Shown: positions 34,700-43,155, numbered from the stretch's first letter. The stretch is 45,325 nt of DNA from JBMTVN01 sp046047235 (GCA_046047235.1 JBJOII010000024.1:1-45325); one strand, 5' to 3'. Notes: generated by a model not told the origin, from the sequence alone. Numbers and translations are program-made.

Positions 34700-35497
34700 A
34701 TGAGTGGTGTGTCAGATTCATGTTGTGCTGGTGATGCCGGGGATGATTCCTTGCCGTTTCGGTATGTTCTGGGCACGAAGCTGACGGCGACGAGTTATTC
34801 AGGGCTCGTAGACCATTGTGTCGGGCTAGCGGGGAGGGACGGCGTGACTGCGGTAGATTTCACGAACACGCATATTGTGACCATGCGTCGGCACGATCGT
34901 GGTTTCCGGGAGATGACGGCGTGTTTCGATTATTTCATACCCGACGGGATGCCTTTGATTTGGTGTTTGAATGCGCGGGGGGCAGGGCTGAGGGACCGGG
35001 TGTATGGGCCGACGTTCATGCGTGTGGCCTTGGAGACCATGCCGACTCAGACGACGCATTATTTCCTGGGGGGCAATGAGGAGTGTTTGAGCAAGTTGAA
35101 GGAGGCTGCGCTGCGGATGGAACCCGGTCGCAGGATTGTGGGCAGTCGGAATGGGTATTTTTCAGCGGCGGATGAGCCGGGGATTTTGGAAGAGATCAAT
35201 CTTCTGGCCCCGGATTTCGTCTGGGTCGGGTTGGGGACGCCGAAGCAGCAGGATTGGATCAACCGGCATCGTGGTTTGTTGAAGCGGGGGGTTGTGATGG
35301 CTGTGGGGTTTGCGTTTGACGTGAACGCAGGCACGAAGACTGATGCGCCGCTTTGGATGCAGCGTCGGGGGTTGACGTGGTTGTATCGGATGTGTTCCGA
35401 GCCTCGGCGGTTGTTCAGTCGGTATCTCAAGTTTAATTCTCTGTTTCTCTGGTACTTATTGATTGATGGCATTCGTGGTCGGGCGTTCAGGGGGTAG
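34700..35497 (+). CDS. WecG/TagA/CpsF-family glycosyltransferase (GT26), 265 aa
   Basis: Membrane-associated glycosyltransferase that adds the second sugar, often an N-acetylmannosamine-type residue, to an undecaprenyl-linked primer. The family signature is present: DFTNTHIVTMRRHDRGFR with the catalytic-region Asp82 in FDYFIPDGMPLIW, and APDFVWVGLGTPKQQDWINRHR. The C-terminus ends with hydrophobic and basic residues (SLFLWYLLIDGIRGRAFRG), usual for the membrane-binding appendage. ATG at 34700 is taken over a TTG nine bases earlier. It follows the epimerase by 27 bp. Confidence 0.92.
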   Translation: MSGVSDSCCAGDAGDDSLPFRYVLGTKLTATSYSGLVDHCVGLAGRDGVTAVDFTNTHIVTMRRHDRGFREMTACFDYFIPDGMPLIWCLNARGAGLRDRVYGPTFMRVALETMPTQTTHYFLGGNEECLSKLKEAALRMEPGRRIVGSRNGYFSAADEPGILEEINLLAPDFVWVGLGTPKQQDWINRHRGLLKRGVVMAVGFAFDVNAGTKTDAPLWMQRRGLTWLYRMCSEPRRLFSRYLKFNSLFLWYLLIDGIRGRAFRG

Positions 35498-35578
35498 GTT
35501 TGGGCTGGGGGATGAGCAGGGGTTGACGGTTGCTTCGTGACAATTCGGTTGCCCTTCAACAGTGTTTTGTTCACCGAA

Positions 35579-36499
35579 ATGGATTCTGATGTTCCAATGG
35601 AGAATGATTTTTCCCGGACCTGTGTGATTTTCAATCCGGTGGCGAAGGGGGACAAGGCGCGGCGGTTTCGGGGGGCGTTGGGGGATTTGGCTGGGGGGTG
35701 TGTATTTAAGCCGACGACGGGGCCTGGGGCGGCGCGTGGTTTGGCGCGGGAGGCGGTGGAGGAGGGTTTTGAGGTGGTGGTGGCGGCGGGTGGGGACGGG
35801 ACGGTGAACGAGGTGGTGAACGGGATTGGGAATGCGGAAGGAGGTTTTGAGCGGGTGGCGTTGGGGGTGATTCCTTTGGGAACGGCGAATGTATTTGCGC
35901 GGGAGTTGAAGATTCCTTTGCGGGTGAGGTCGGCCTGGGAGGTGTTACGTCGGGGGCAGGTGCGTCGGGTGGATGTGGTGCGGGCGGAGTATGGGGTGAG
36001 TGGTGGGAGGGAGAGTCGGCTCTTTGTTCAGGTGGCGGGTGCGGGGTTGGATGCGCGGGCGGTGGAGCTGGTGGATTGGGGGTTGAAGAAGCGGGCGGGT
36101 TTTCTGGCGTATGTGGTGGCGGGGGTGAAGGCGCTGGGCGAGCGGCATCCGGAGCTGGTGGTGACGGGGGATGGTCGGGAACAGCGGGGTGAGCTGGTTT
36201 TGTTCGGGAATGGTGCCTGTTACGGTGGGCCGTTCAGGCTGTTTCCGTCGGCAGGTTTGTCGGATGGCAAGGTGGGGTATCGGGTATTTCCGCGGGCGAG
36301 TTGGGGGACGGCGTTGCGGGTGGGGGGGCGGTTGATGGTGGGTCGATTTGGCGGGGTGGCGGGGTCGGTGGAGGGTGGGGCGAGGGTGGTGGAGGTGCGA
36401 TCGGAGGGGCGGGTTCCGGTGGAGTTGGACGGGGATGTGGTGGGGGAGTTGCCGTTGCGGTTGGAGGTGATGCGGGGGGCGGTGCGTGTTGTGGCCTAG
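35579..36499 (+). CDS. Diacylglycerol kinase-like (DAGK_cat/YegS) lipid kinase, 306 aa
   Basis: Soluble kinase of the diacylglycerol/sphingosine kinase family, which phosphorylates a lipid using ATP. CVIFNPVAKGDKARRF opens the domain, GGDGTVNEVVNGIG (71-84) is the nucleotide loop, and LGVIPLGTANVFARELKIP follows as expected. The C-terminal lobe (LFGNGACYGGPFRLFPSAGLSDGKVGY in sections) is typical. The start could be 35579 or 35597. It lies 81 bp after the GT26 gene, so it may belong to the polysaccharide locus, for instance to recycle diacylglycerol or undecaprenol-type lipids; that link is inference. A perfect palindrome begins 21 bp after its stop. Confidence 0.9.
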   Translation: MDSDVPMENDFSRTCVIFNPVAKGDKARRFRGALGDLAGGCVFKPTTGPGAARGLAREAVEEGFEVVVAAGGDGTVNEVVNGIGNAEGGFERVALGVIPLGTANVFARELKIPLRVRSAWEVLRRGQVRRVDVVRAEYGVSGGRESRLFVQVAGAGLDARAVELVDWGLKKRAGFLAYVVAGVKALGERHPELVVTGDGREQRGELVLFGNGACYGGPFRLFPSAGLSDGKVGYRVFPRASWGTALRVGGRLMVGRFGGVAGSVEGGARVVEVRSEGRVPVELDGDVVGELPLRLEVMRGAVRVVA

Positions 36500-36520
36500 C
36501 TCATGACACGGGAGAGGGTT

Positions 36521-36700
36521 GTGCCGCGTGCGCGGCACGGGAGCTGGTAGCTAGTAGCTGGGAGCTGGGGGACAGGCGCTGCGCGCGAGGTGCAAAGCGG
36601 GAAGCGGTAAGCGCTGAGGGCTGCCTGTCCTTCGACTTGTCACGGCGTAGTGCGGCAAAGCCGCTCGAAGCCGGAAGCTCTCGGGGCCATGTGAGACATG
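36521..36700. repeat. Composite intergenic element: palindrome, heptads, inverted repeat A
   Basis: GTGCCGCG-TG-CGCGGCAC (36521-36538) is perfect and is followed at once by 7-base steps: GGGAGCT GGTAGCT AGTAGCT GGGAGCT, then the GGGGACAGGCGCTGCGCGCGA motif (36568-36588) and AGCGGGA AGCGGTA AGCGCTG. The part 36533-36622 matches 15124-15205 on the other side of the polysaccharide locus. Bases around 36635-36680 match repeat A in inverted orientation. A GAAACACCGAAAC tract follows near 36720. No gene is seen between 36500 and 36810. Confidence 0.8.
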
Positions 36701-36810
36701 GCGAGCGAAGAAGGAAAACACTGAAACACCGAAACGCGGGCCAGAGGTGGGCGCCGGCTGGGGAAACTTGGCTTGCCACATGGTGGGGGGAGGGCAGATT
36801 GGTGGTGTTG

Positions 36811-37026
36811 ATGAGTGGTGAGATGATGGATCAGTTGGACGGGCGATATGTGATGCCGGCGGATGCGGGGCCTGCGTGGCGGGCGGCGCATGCTGCGGGG
36901 GAGGATATGTCGTTGGTGGAGGCTTCGTTGCGGTTGAGTCCGGAGGAGCGGTTGGCGGAGCTGCAGCAGGTGATTGATTTTATGGCGGAGGTGAGAAAGG
37001 CGGGGTCGCAACATGGCGCAGAATGA
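36811..37026 (+). CDS. Small partner of nucleotidyltransferase, 71 aa
   Basis: A small hydrophilic protein with the pattern DMSLVEASLRLSPEERLAELQQVIDFMAEVRKA, which I recognise as the type that precedes lone nucleotidyltransferase genes in many genomes. No DNA-binding motif is evident. The stop overlaps the next gene's start by 14 bases, which implies coupled translation and a functional pair. It may be a regulator or antitoxin-like partner; that is inference. ATG at 36811 is used, as upstream in-frame sequence lies in repeats. Confidence 0.65.
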   Translation: MSGEMMDQLDGRYVMPADAGPAWRAAHAAGEDMSLVEASLRLSPEERLAELQQVIDFMAEVRKAGSQHGAE

Positions 37027-37489
37027 CCGGGTATTGCTGGAGCGGTTGGCGGCGAGCGGGCTGGAGTTTGTGGTGATTGGAGGTGTTTGCGTGGTGTATC
37101 ACGGTGCTCCGTTGGCCACGTTTGACCTGGATGTTTGCTGTCCGTTTGGGGCGGAGAATGTGCATCGGATTGAGGCTGCGGTGAGTGATTTGCATCCGGT
37201 GCATCGGATGACACCGGGGAGGATTCCGTTGGAAGCGACGCGGGATCGGTATGGGGAATTGCGAAATCTGTATCTGCAGACCGATTTGGGGTTGTTGGAT
37301 TGCCTGAGCGAGGTGGCCGGGGTGGGGGCTTTTGCGGCGGTTCGGGCGGCAAGTGAGGTGGCGCGGTTTTCGTATGGGGAGTTTCGGTTCTTGAAGTTGG
37401 ACGCGCTGATCGCGGCCAAGGAAGCCACAGGACGTGAGCGGGATTTGGCGGCGCTGCGTCAGTTGCGGGCGATACGGGAGAGGCGGTAG
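37013..37489 (+). CDS. AbiEii/MenT-like nucleotidyltransferase-fold protein, 158 aa
   Basis: A nucleotidyltransferase-fold protein without an accessory domain. FVVIGGVCVVYHGAPLATFDLD holds the Gly-Gly motif (23-24) and the metal-binding Asp38-x-Asp40; the C-terminal LDALIAAKEATGRERDLAALRQL has the Lys/Arg-Asp motif of the AbiEii-type group. Relatives act as toxins that modify tRNA or other targets, but other members are of unknown role. The start overlaps the 71-aa gene by 14 bases. A perfect palindrome starts directly after its TAG, with no gap. Pairing suggests a toxin-antitoxin-like or housekeeping module; the sequence does not decide between them. Confidence 0.75.
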   Translation: MAQNDRVLLERLAASGLEFVVIGGVCVVYHGAPLATFDLDVCCPFGAENVHRIEAAVSDLHPVHRMTPGRIPLEATRDRYGELRNLYLQTDLGLLDCLSEVAGVGAFAAVRAASEVARFSYGEFRFLKLDALIAAKEATGRERDLAALRQLRAIRERR

Positions 37490-37600
37490 GGATTTGGCTG
37501 CGCCAAATCCGGGAGCCGGGAGGGTGCAATGACTTGGCGGACGACACACCCTTCTCCGCTCTGCGAGCTACGGCGGACAGGCAGCGGGGCCTTGCCTTTG
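37490..37600. repeat. Composite intergenic element: palindrome, G-rich heptads, partial repeat A
   Basis: GGATTTGGC-TGC-GCCAAATCC (37490-37510) is a perfect 9-bp stem touching the stop codon of the nucleotidyltransferase gene. GGGAGCC GGGAGGG follows, then TGCAATGACTTGGCGGACGAC, similar to 11724-11742, then CGCTCTGCGAGCTACG of repeat A near 37556-37571. GAAACACCG repeats lie at about 37660-37692. The gap up to 37743 has no convincing gene. Confidence 0.78.
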
Positions 37601-37743
37601 CGAGGGTTGGTGCAAGGGATGGGTAGTCCGAGCTCCTGGTAGTTGTACTGATTTTTCTGAAACACCGAGACTCGGAAACACCGAAACACCGGCTGGGGGG
37701 CAGGGGGATTTCGGGCTTGGCAAGGGTGGGATGATGTCGGGTA

Positions 37744-37953
37744 ATGGGCGGAGCGATGTGGCAGCGATTGAAAAAGTGGTTGAGATCGTTGGGTTCACGG
37801 CCCGGGCGGGAGCGGTTTGCTCCGCCTGAGCGGGGGAAGCTGGTGGGGTTGTATTTGAACCAGACGAACAAGACGGGGCGGTATCGGGATCCGATGTTTG
37901 CGAATCGTGAACGTTCGGATGGGCGGTATGCGCAGCGTCGGACGCGGGATTAG
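37744..37953 (+). CDS. Small basic hypothetical protein, 69 aa
   Basis: Strongly basic small protein (WQRLKKWLRSLGSRPGRERF; tail RYAQRRTRD), with a central KLVGLYLNQTNKTGRYRDPM of more even character. No motif, signal peptide or membrane span. ATG at 37744 or 37756. Its stop overlaps by four bases the convergent end of the glycosidase fragment. Coding status is plausible because composition differs from the repeats, but nothing homologous is known to me. Confidence 0.4.
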   Translation: MGGAMWQRLKKWLRSLGSRPGRERFAPPERGKLVGLYLNQTNKTGRYRDPMFANRERSDGRYAQRRTRD

Positions 37954-38557
37954 TTCCTGTTCGTTTTGGAGCCGAGGGCGGGTTGTTGGAGGGTGAATTC
38001 GACCGTTTCGTTTTCTGTTCCGTAGTAGCCTCCCCAACCGACGCGCAGTTCGGCGAGTTGGTTGAGGTCGAGCTGGTGGTTGGTATCGGTGGACCAGCCG
38101 GCGAGTTGGAATTGGTTCCAGAAGAGGTGGGTGGTGCGTTGGCCGGGGGCTCCGAGGGAACGTCCGGTGGAGGCGAGGTATTCGGCCCCTGATTTTTCCT
38201 TGAGGATCACGAGCAGCTGGGAGGCGGTGTGTTGATTTTCCGGGGTGGTTGTGGGGAGGGCGAGGCAGGAGGAGAGTGACCAGTCGGTTTGTTCGGGTGG
38301 GAGGGGGAACATGAGGAAGAGGAACGTATCGACCTGGCTTTGGGTGAGTGTGGCGGTGGCGGTCCAGGCTGGGGAGGTGTTGGTGGTGATGGTTTCCTGG
38401 ACGAATTCGCCACGGCCGATGGTGGGTGGCTGGAGTTGGAGCGGGGTGAGTTGGAGTTGGGAGAGGGGTTTTTTGGAGGTGTTGATTAGGGGTGTGGTCG
38501 GGGGGTGGTTGCCGCAGAGGAAAGTGGCGCTGTAGGGGGCGAGAGTGAGGTGCCGGT
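37950..38557 (-). pseudogene. C-terminal part of the glycosidase, out of frame with its gene
   Basis: Reading the minus strand from about 38557 in the other frame gives a stop-free continuation, HLTLAPYSATFLCGN, then GRGEFVQETITTN and LRVGWGGYYGTENETVEFTL, ending at 37950. The segment is clearly protein-like and should be the C-terminal domain of the gene listed at 38486-40558. One missing base in the run AAAACCCCC (38558-38566 on the + strand as GGGGGTTTT) separates the two frames. Restoring it gives a product of about 869 residues. Whether this is a real mutation, slippage or a base-calling error cannot be decided here. Confidence 0.72.
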
Positions 38558-40558
38558 GGGGGTTTTGCGGGAGGTGAGTCGGAGAGTGGTTTCGGAGGAT
38601 TGGATTTTCAGGGGTGGGGAGAGGATGGGTTCGAGGACATCGTGGAGGAAGCCTTCTGAGCCGGGGGGGAGGTAGATGCCGAGTCCGCCGGAGGGGTGGT
38701 GTTGGACGGAGGGTGTGGAGGTTGTGGGTCCGAAGAGGTTTCGGCTGAGGTGAAGTATTTCTGGGGAGGGGAATTGGGTGTTGGTATTGCGGGGTGTATG
38801 GCCCAGGGCGATGAGGACGCCGCCTTGGTGGACGAAGCTTTGGATGCGTTGCCAGGCGGGAGTAGGGAGCGTGTCGATGCCGGGGAGGACGAGGATGGGC
38901 CAGCGTTGCTGGTGGTGGGAGAGGGTGCCGTTTTGGATTTCAGATTCGAGGAGAGCTTGGGTGTCGATGCAGAGGAAGTCGTGTCGGGCGGTAAAGAGTT
39001 GATCGCAGGTGGTATCGAAGAGTTTTTCGATTTCGCTGGCTTCGGCGGAGGTGGTGATGGGACCGCGGGAAGGGGTGATGCGGGGCCAGAGACTTTCCGT
39101 GGGGAGGAGGACGGCGATGGGGGCATCGGGTTCACCTTGTTGGAGGAGGAGCGTGCAGCGTCCGACCCAGTTGTTGAGGCGTTGGAGGGCGTTGTTGTTG
39201 AGTCCGGTGTAGGAGTAATAGCTCGTGAACGTGTTGATGCCTCCGGCCATGAGGCGGTTCAACGTGCCACGGATCTGGGCTTCCGAGACCGTGACTTTGG
39301 GGCGGGTATCTCCGGCGGGTCGATAGACTTGGGAATGGTCGGAGATTTCGCACATGGTGAGCTGGTTGGTTTCGAGAATGGCGGCGCTGAGGGCGATACG
39401 GGCGATGCGCCAGGGGACTTCAGGGGGGAGGCTGGTGAGGCAATCGATGCTGGGGGCGTCGAGTCGACGCAGGCAGGCGAAGTGGTCGCCGTAGAGGGGG
39501 ACTTGGGAGGTGAGGCTTTCCTCCATGAGCAGGTGTCCGCCGGAGAGGATGTCCTGGGTGTGGCACCAGGTTTGGATGGCGCCGAAGAAGTTTTTTGAGA
39601 CCTGTTGGCCGACGAGTTGCCAGAATTGGTAGCGGGCGCGGGAGGCGTTCGGGGAGGTGTCGAGGGCGATGGCGGGGAGGTCTTGCAGGAGGGGGTGGCC
39701 GGTGGTGGCGGCGTAGGTTGTGGCGAGAGTGGGGTCCCAGGGGAGGACGCTGTAGGGCATGGGCCGGAGGAAGTGGCTCATGAGGGAGGGTTCGTCGGTG
39801 AACGTGGAGACGAAGTATTGGCCGAGCGGTTGGGGGAAGTGTTTGGCGTAGGCGGCGTGGGTGAGTTCGATGAAGCGTTGCGTGGGCTCGGGCGAGAGGA
39901 GGCTGGGGTAAGGGATTTTGGCGTCGAGATTCATGGCCGCGTGGGTGCCGTCGTAGAGGGCACTTTGCGTAACGGCGAGGATGTGCCAGTTGCCGGAGGG
40001 AGGGGTCCAGGCGAGTTGGCGGTGAGTGACGTGGTTGACGAGGTTGGTGGGTTGCGTGAGGTCGGGTATGCCGGAGGTATTGATGGGGTAGGCGTGGGCG
40101 AACTGGAGCTCGCCAGGTGGGAGTTCGAGGTTGGTGCTGGTCGGAGCGGTGCAGGTTTGGTTGGCGAGGAGGAGTCCGCGAGCTTCCCATTCAGGGTGGT
40201 CCTGCAGGACGAGTCCGCCGGCGGTGGCGCTCGGGTAGCCGCGTTCGTCGTATAGCCAGAGCGTCATGCCATCGGCCAGCGCGTGGTCCACGGCGCGGGT
40301 GAAGGCTTTCCAGTGGGTTTCATCCTGGAGGTAGTTTTGGAACGAGACATTGCAGACCACGCCGCCGAAGTTTTGCTGGAGGAGGTTGCTGCGCCACTGG
40401 TCTTGCTGGGCCGGGTCATCGGGCCAACCGTGGATGATTTTCAGGATGCGGTTGGATGCGGGGGGGTGGGTGAAGTTGGTGTGGAGGTCTGCGGCGAGGG
40501 AGCAACACGATGCGGCGAGGGAGACAGCGAGCAAGGGGATGGTCAGAGTGGGGCGCAT
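38486..40558 (-). CDS. Secreted GH106-like glycoside hydrolase, truncated by frameshift
   Basis: An exported glycosidase-like protein, with signal peptide (LTIPLLAVSLAASCCSLAAD). WLYDERGYPSATAGG matches the LYDE-G-P-S-G-GG phrase of alpha-L-rhamnosidase-like (GH106) enzymes, STFTDEPSLMSHF holds a likely catalytic Glu, and GRCTLLLQQGEPDAPIAVLLP opens the second, GATase-like domain. The family's domain order (barrel, then GATase-like, then beta domains) fits to about residue 660. The last 24 residues (PTGTSLSPPTAP) are out of frame; see the fragment at 37950-38557. Substrate is inferred only as a glycan. The amino-acid bias (Thr, Pro, His, Leu) reflects the C-rich minus strand. Confidence 0.7.
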   Translation of the reverse strand: MRPTLTIPLLAVSLAASCCSLAADLHTNFTHPPASNRILKIIHGWPDDPAQQDQWRSNLLQQNFGGVVCNVSFQNYLQDETHWKAFTRAVDHALADGMTLWLYDERGYPSATAGGLVLQDHPEWEARGLLLANQTCTAPTSTNLELPPGELQFAHAYPINTSGIPDLTQPTNLVNHVTHRQLAWTPPSGNWHILAVTQSALYDGTHAAMNLDAKIPYPSLLSPEPTQRFIELTHAAYAKHFPQPLGQYFVSTFTDEPSLMSHFLRPMPYSVLPWDPTLATTYAATTGHPLLQDLPAIALDTSPNASRARYQFWQLVGQQVSKNFFGAIQTWCHTQDILSGGHLLMEESLTSQVPLYGDHFACLRRLDAPSIDCLTSLPPEVPWRIARIALSAAILETNQLTMCEISDHSQVYRPAGDTRPKVTVSEAQIRGTLNRLMAGGINTFTSYYSYTGLNNNALQRLNNWVGRCTLLLQQGEPDAPIAVLLPTESLWPRITPSRGPITTSAEASEIEKLFDTTCDQLFTARHDFLCIDTQALLESEIQNGTLSHHQQRWPILVLPGIDTLPTPAWQRIQSFVHQGGVLIALGHTPRNTNTQFPSPEILHLSRNLFGPTTSTPSVQHHPSGGLGIYLPPGSEGFLHDVLEPILSPPLKIQSSETTLRLTSRKTPTGTSLSPPTAPLSSAATTPRPHP

Positions 40559-40661
40559 GGCAGGGGTTTAGGTAGGAGCCATCACAAGCATGGGTTAAAG
40601 GCCGCAGCGAGGTCTGGGGAGGCGTGCAAGATGCAGGAAGATTAGAAGAGGAGAAGGAAGT

Positions 40662-40689
40662 GGGCAAAAATATTGCGGGCAGAAAGATG
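40662..40689. repeat. GGGCAAAAA/GGGCAGAAAGATG intergenic motif, copy 1
   Basis: GGGCAAAAATATTGCGGGCAGAAAGATG lies 57 bases upstream of the GH27 start, within the expected 5' untranslated region. The same two blocks, similarly spaced, occur at 43205-43234 upstream of the HEAT gene. An in-frame ATG in the motif could be misread as a start. Confidence 0.6.
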
Positions 40690-40746
40690 TGGGGCTTCGG
40701 TTCAAAGTTGTCGCTGAATTCAGGGGTTGGGTGCAGGGTATGGGGC

Positions 40747-42732
40747 ATGCGCTCGTTAATTTCCGGTGTGGGTGCGTTTTCCCTATTCGTTTTGGTTCTC
40801 CTGACTTGTGAGGTGATGGGGGGGACGGTGTTTCTGGGGGACTTGGATTTGGGGGAGGTGCGGCAGGGCTGGGGGAAGCCGCAGGGGGATCGGTCGGTGA
40901 CGGAGAAGGTGTTGTCGATTGGCGGGGTTCAATATGGGCGGGGGTTGGGGACGCATGCGGCCAGCGTGGTATGGGTTGAGTTGGATGGGAGGGTGGTGCG
41001 GTTTCGAGCGAAGGTGGGGGTGGATGATGCGACGACGAGTGATGCGTCTTCGATTGAGTTTCAAGTGGGGGTGGATGGGAGGCGGGTATGGCGTAGCGGG
41101 GTCATGCGGCGCGGGGATGAGGCGAAGGAGGTGGATGTGGATTTGTCGGGGGCGAGGCAGTTGTTGCTCTTGGTAACGGATGCCGGGGATGGTGTGTCGT
41201 TTGATCATGCGGACTGGGCTGAGGCGGCATTGGTGTTTGAGGGGAAGGCGCCGGTGGTTGTTCGGGGACCGGAGGAGGAGCGGGTGTTGTTAACTCCGTC
41301 GGCACCGCTGGAACCCAGGATTCACGGTCCGGCGGTGTATGGTGCGAGGGCGGGGAATCCGCTTTTGTATCGGATTCCTACGACGGGTGAGCGGCCGATA
41401 CAATTTAGCGTGGACGGACTTCCTTCATCTCTACGGTTGGATGCGGCGAACGGGATTTTGAGTGGAACGGCTCCGGAGGATGGCGCGTATCGGTTGGTGC
41501 TGCGGGCGGAGAACGGGCATGGGTCGGTGTCGCGGGAGTTGCGTTTGGAGGTGGGGGCGGGACTGGCATTGACGCCACCGATGGGATGGAACCATTGGTA
41601 TGCGCATTATGATCGGATCACGGATGCGATGATGCGGCGTGCGGCAGACATCATGGTGGAGAAGGGGATGGCGGACGTGGGCTACAGCTATGTGAGCATT
41701 GATGATTGCTGGATGAATGCGCCGGAGAACAAGGATCCGAAGCGGGTGGGGCCGTTGAGAGATGAGCGGGGGGACATTTTGTCGAACCGGCATTTTCCGG
41801 ACATGCGCGGTTTGACGGAGCACATTCACGGGTATGGTTTGAAGGCGGGGATTTACACGTCGCCAGGGCCGCTTACGTGTGCGGGTTTCTCGGGTTCGTA
41901 TGGGCATGAGGCGGCGGATGCCGCTCGGTTTGCTGATTGGGGTTTTGATTTGCTGAAGTATGACTGGTGCTCGTATGGGAACGTGTCGGGGGTGGATCAG
42001 TCGCGGGAGTCCTTGAAGAAGCCGTATATCCTGATGGGCGAATTATTGAAGCAGCAGCATCGGGATATTGTATTGAACCTTTGTCAGTATGGCATGGGTG
42101 AGGTGTGGGAATGGGGTGCGGAGGTGGGAGGGCATTCGTGGCGGACCTCGGGTGATTTGGGTTTTGAGCTGGGCCGGATTTTTGAGGTGGCGCTGGCGAA
42201 CGCGGGTCATCGGGAGTTTAACCGTCCGGGGGCGTGGAATGATCCGGACTACATCCAGATCGGGAATATTGGCAGCGCCTTTGGGATGGGTGAACCGAGG
42301 CCGTGTCCGTTATCGCCGGGTGAGCAGTATGCGTTTATGTCGCTTTGGTCGTTGATGGCGTGTCCGTTGTTTTACAGCGGGGACTTGGAGAGTCTGGATC
42401 CGTTTACCTTGAACGTATTGTGCAATCCGGAGGTGATTGCCATTAACCAGGATGAACTGGGTGAGTGTGCGCGGCCGGTGGTGGTGGATCCGGAGGTCTT
42501 TTGTATGGTGAAGCGGATGGTGGATGGTTCGGTGGCGTTGGGTGTGTTTAATAGCGGCGAGTTTGATGCCGAGGTGGCGGTGGACTTTGCCGATCTGGGG
42601 ATTGGCGGGGCAAGGCGGGTGCGGGATGTGTGGCGTCAGCAGGATGTGGCCCTGGGTGCGAGGTCGTATGCGGGCAAGGTGGGGCGTAGATCGGGTGTTT
42701 TGTTGCGGCTGAGCGGGAGCGGGGAGCGGTAA
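40747..42732 (+). CDS. GH27 alpha-galactosidase with NPCBM and putative-Ig domains, 661 aa
   Basis: A secreted enzyme that removes alpha-galactosyl residues. The signal peptide is SLISGVGAFSLFVLVLLTCE. Residues about 25-165 are an NPCBM carbohydrate-binding domain (YGRGLGTHAASVVWVEL; VGVDDATTSDASSIEFQV), and about 195-270 a He_PIG/Ig-like linker (FSVDGLPSSLRLDAANGILSG). The GH27 barrel follows from PPMGWNHWYAHYD, with the nucleophile Asp406 in LLKYDWCSYGN and the acid/base Asp470 in WRTSGDL. A short beta domain closes it. ATG at 40747 is chosen because it starts the signal peptide; ATG at 40687 lies in a repeat. The palindrome-heptad element follows 4 bp after the stop. Confidence 0.9.
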   Translation: MRSLISGVGAFSLFVLVLLTCEVMGGTVFLGDLDLGEVRQGWGKPQGDRSVTEKVLSIGGVQYGRGLGTHAASVVWVELDGRVVRFRAKVGVDDATTSDASSIEFQVGVDGRRVWRSGVMRRGDEAKEVDVDLSGARQLLLLVTDAGDGVSFDHADWAEAALVFEGKAPVVVRGPEEERVLLTPSAPLEPRIHGPAVYGARAGNPLLYRIPTTGERPIQFSVDGLPSSLRLDAANGILSGTAPEDGAYRLVLRAENGHGSVSRELRLEVGAGLALTPPMGWNHWYAHYDRITDAMMRRAADIMVEKGMADVGYSYVSIDDCWMNAPENKDPKRVGPLRDERGDILSNRHFPDMRGLTEHIHGYGLKAGIYTSPGPLTCAGFSGSYGHEAADAARFADWGFDLLKYDWCSYGNVSGVDQSRESLKKPYILMGELLKQQHRDIVLNLCQYGMGEVWEWGAEVGGHSWRTSGDLGFELGRIFEVALANAGHREFNRPGAWNDPDYIQIGNIGSAFGMGEPRPCPLSPGEQYAFMSLWSLMACPLFYSGDLESLDPFTLNVLCNPEVIAINQDELGECARPVVVDPEVFCMVKRMVDGSVALGVFNSGEFDAEVAVDFADLGIGGARRVRDVWRQQDVALGARSYAGKVGRRSGVLLRLSGSGER

Positions 42733-42736
42733 GCGT

Positions 42737-42930
42737 TGCGGCGCGCCGCAGGGAGACGGGAGATGGGATATCGGAGATGGGAGGTGGGAGACGGGAGGTG
42801 GGAGACGGGATATGGGATATGGGATAATGGTTAATGGATAATGGATAATGGTTAATGGTTAATGGTTAATGGTTAATGGTTAATGGTTAATGGTTAATGG
42901 TTAATGGTTCGGGGGTCGGGGGTCGGGGGT
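42737..42930. repeat. Composite element: palindrome and long 7-bp array with changing unit
   Basis: TGCGGCG-CGCCGCA (42737-42750) is followed at once by a 7-bp array: GGGAGAC, GGGAGAT, GGGATAT, GGGAGGT and GGGATAT variants, then GGATAAT/GGTTAAT, with exactly eight GGTTAAT units at 42850-42905, then TCGGGGG units to about 42928. The period holds at 7, with one 8-base slip near 42825, while the unit changes gradually. No coding potential. Confidence 0.9.
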
Positions 42931-43155
42931 CAGATTGGGAGATGAAAAGGTGATGCATGTGAAGGGGCCGCTTTCCGACCGCGAATGGACGCTGATTGGG
43001 ATTGGAGGTGAGGGACGCGAATGGACACGAATGGGCGCGAATAGGAGTGGATGGTGGGATGGGGTGGGGTGCTGATTCCCGGCTCCTGACTCCTGACGGG
43101 CGATTTGAAACACGGAAGCTCTGAAGGTCCGTCGGGGACGGTGGGGCTGGGGGTG

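Noticed and set aside
42751..42930. Possible CRISPR or clustered repeat array
   Set aside because: The units are 7 bp and contiguous, with no spacers and no cas genes.
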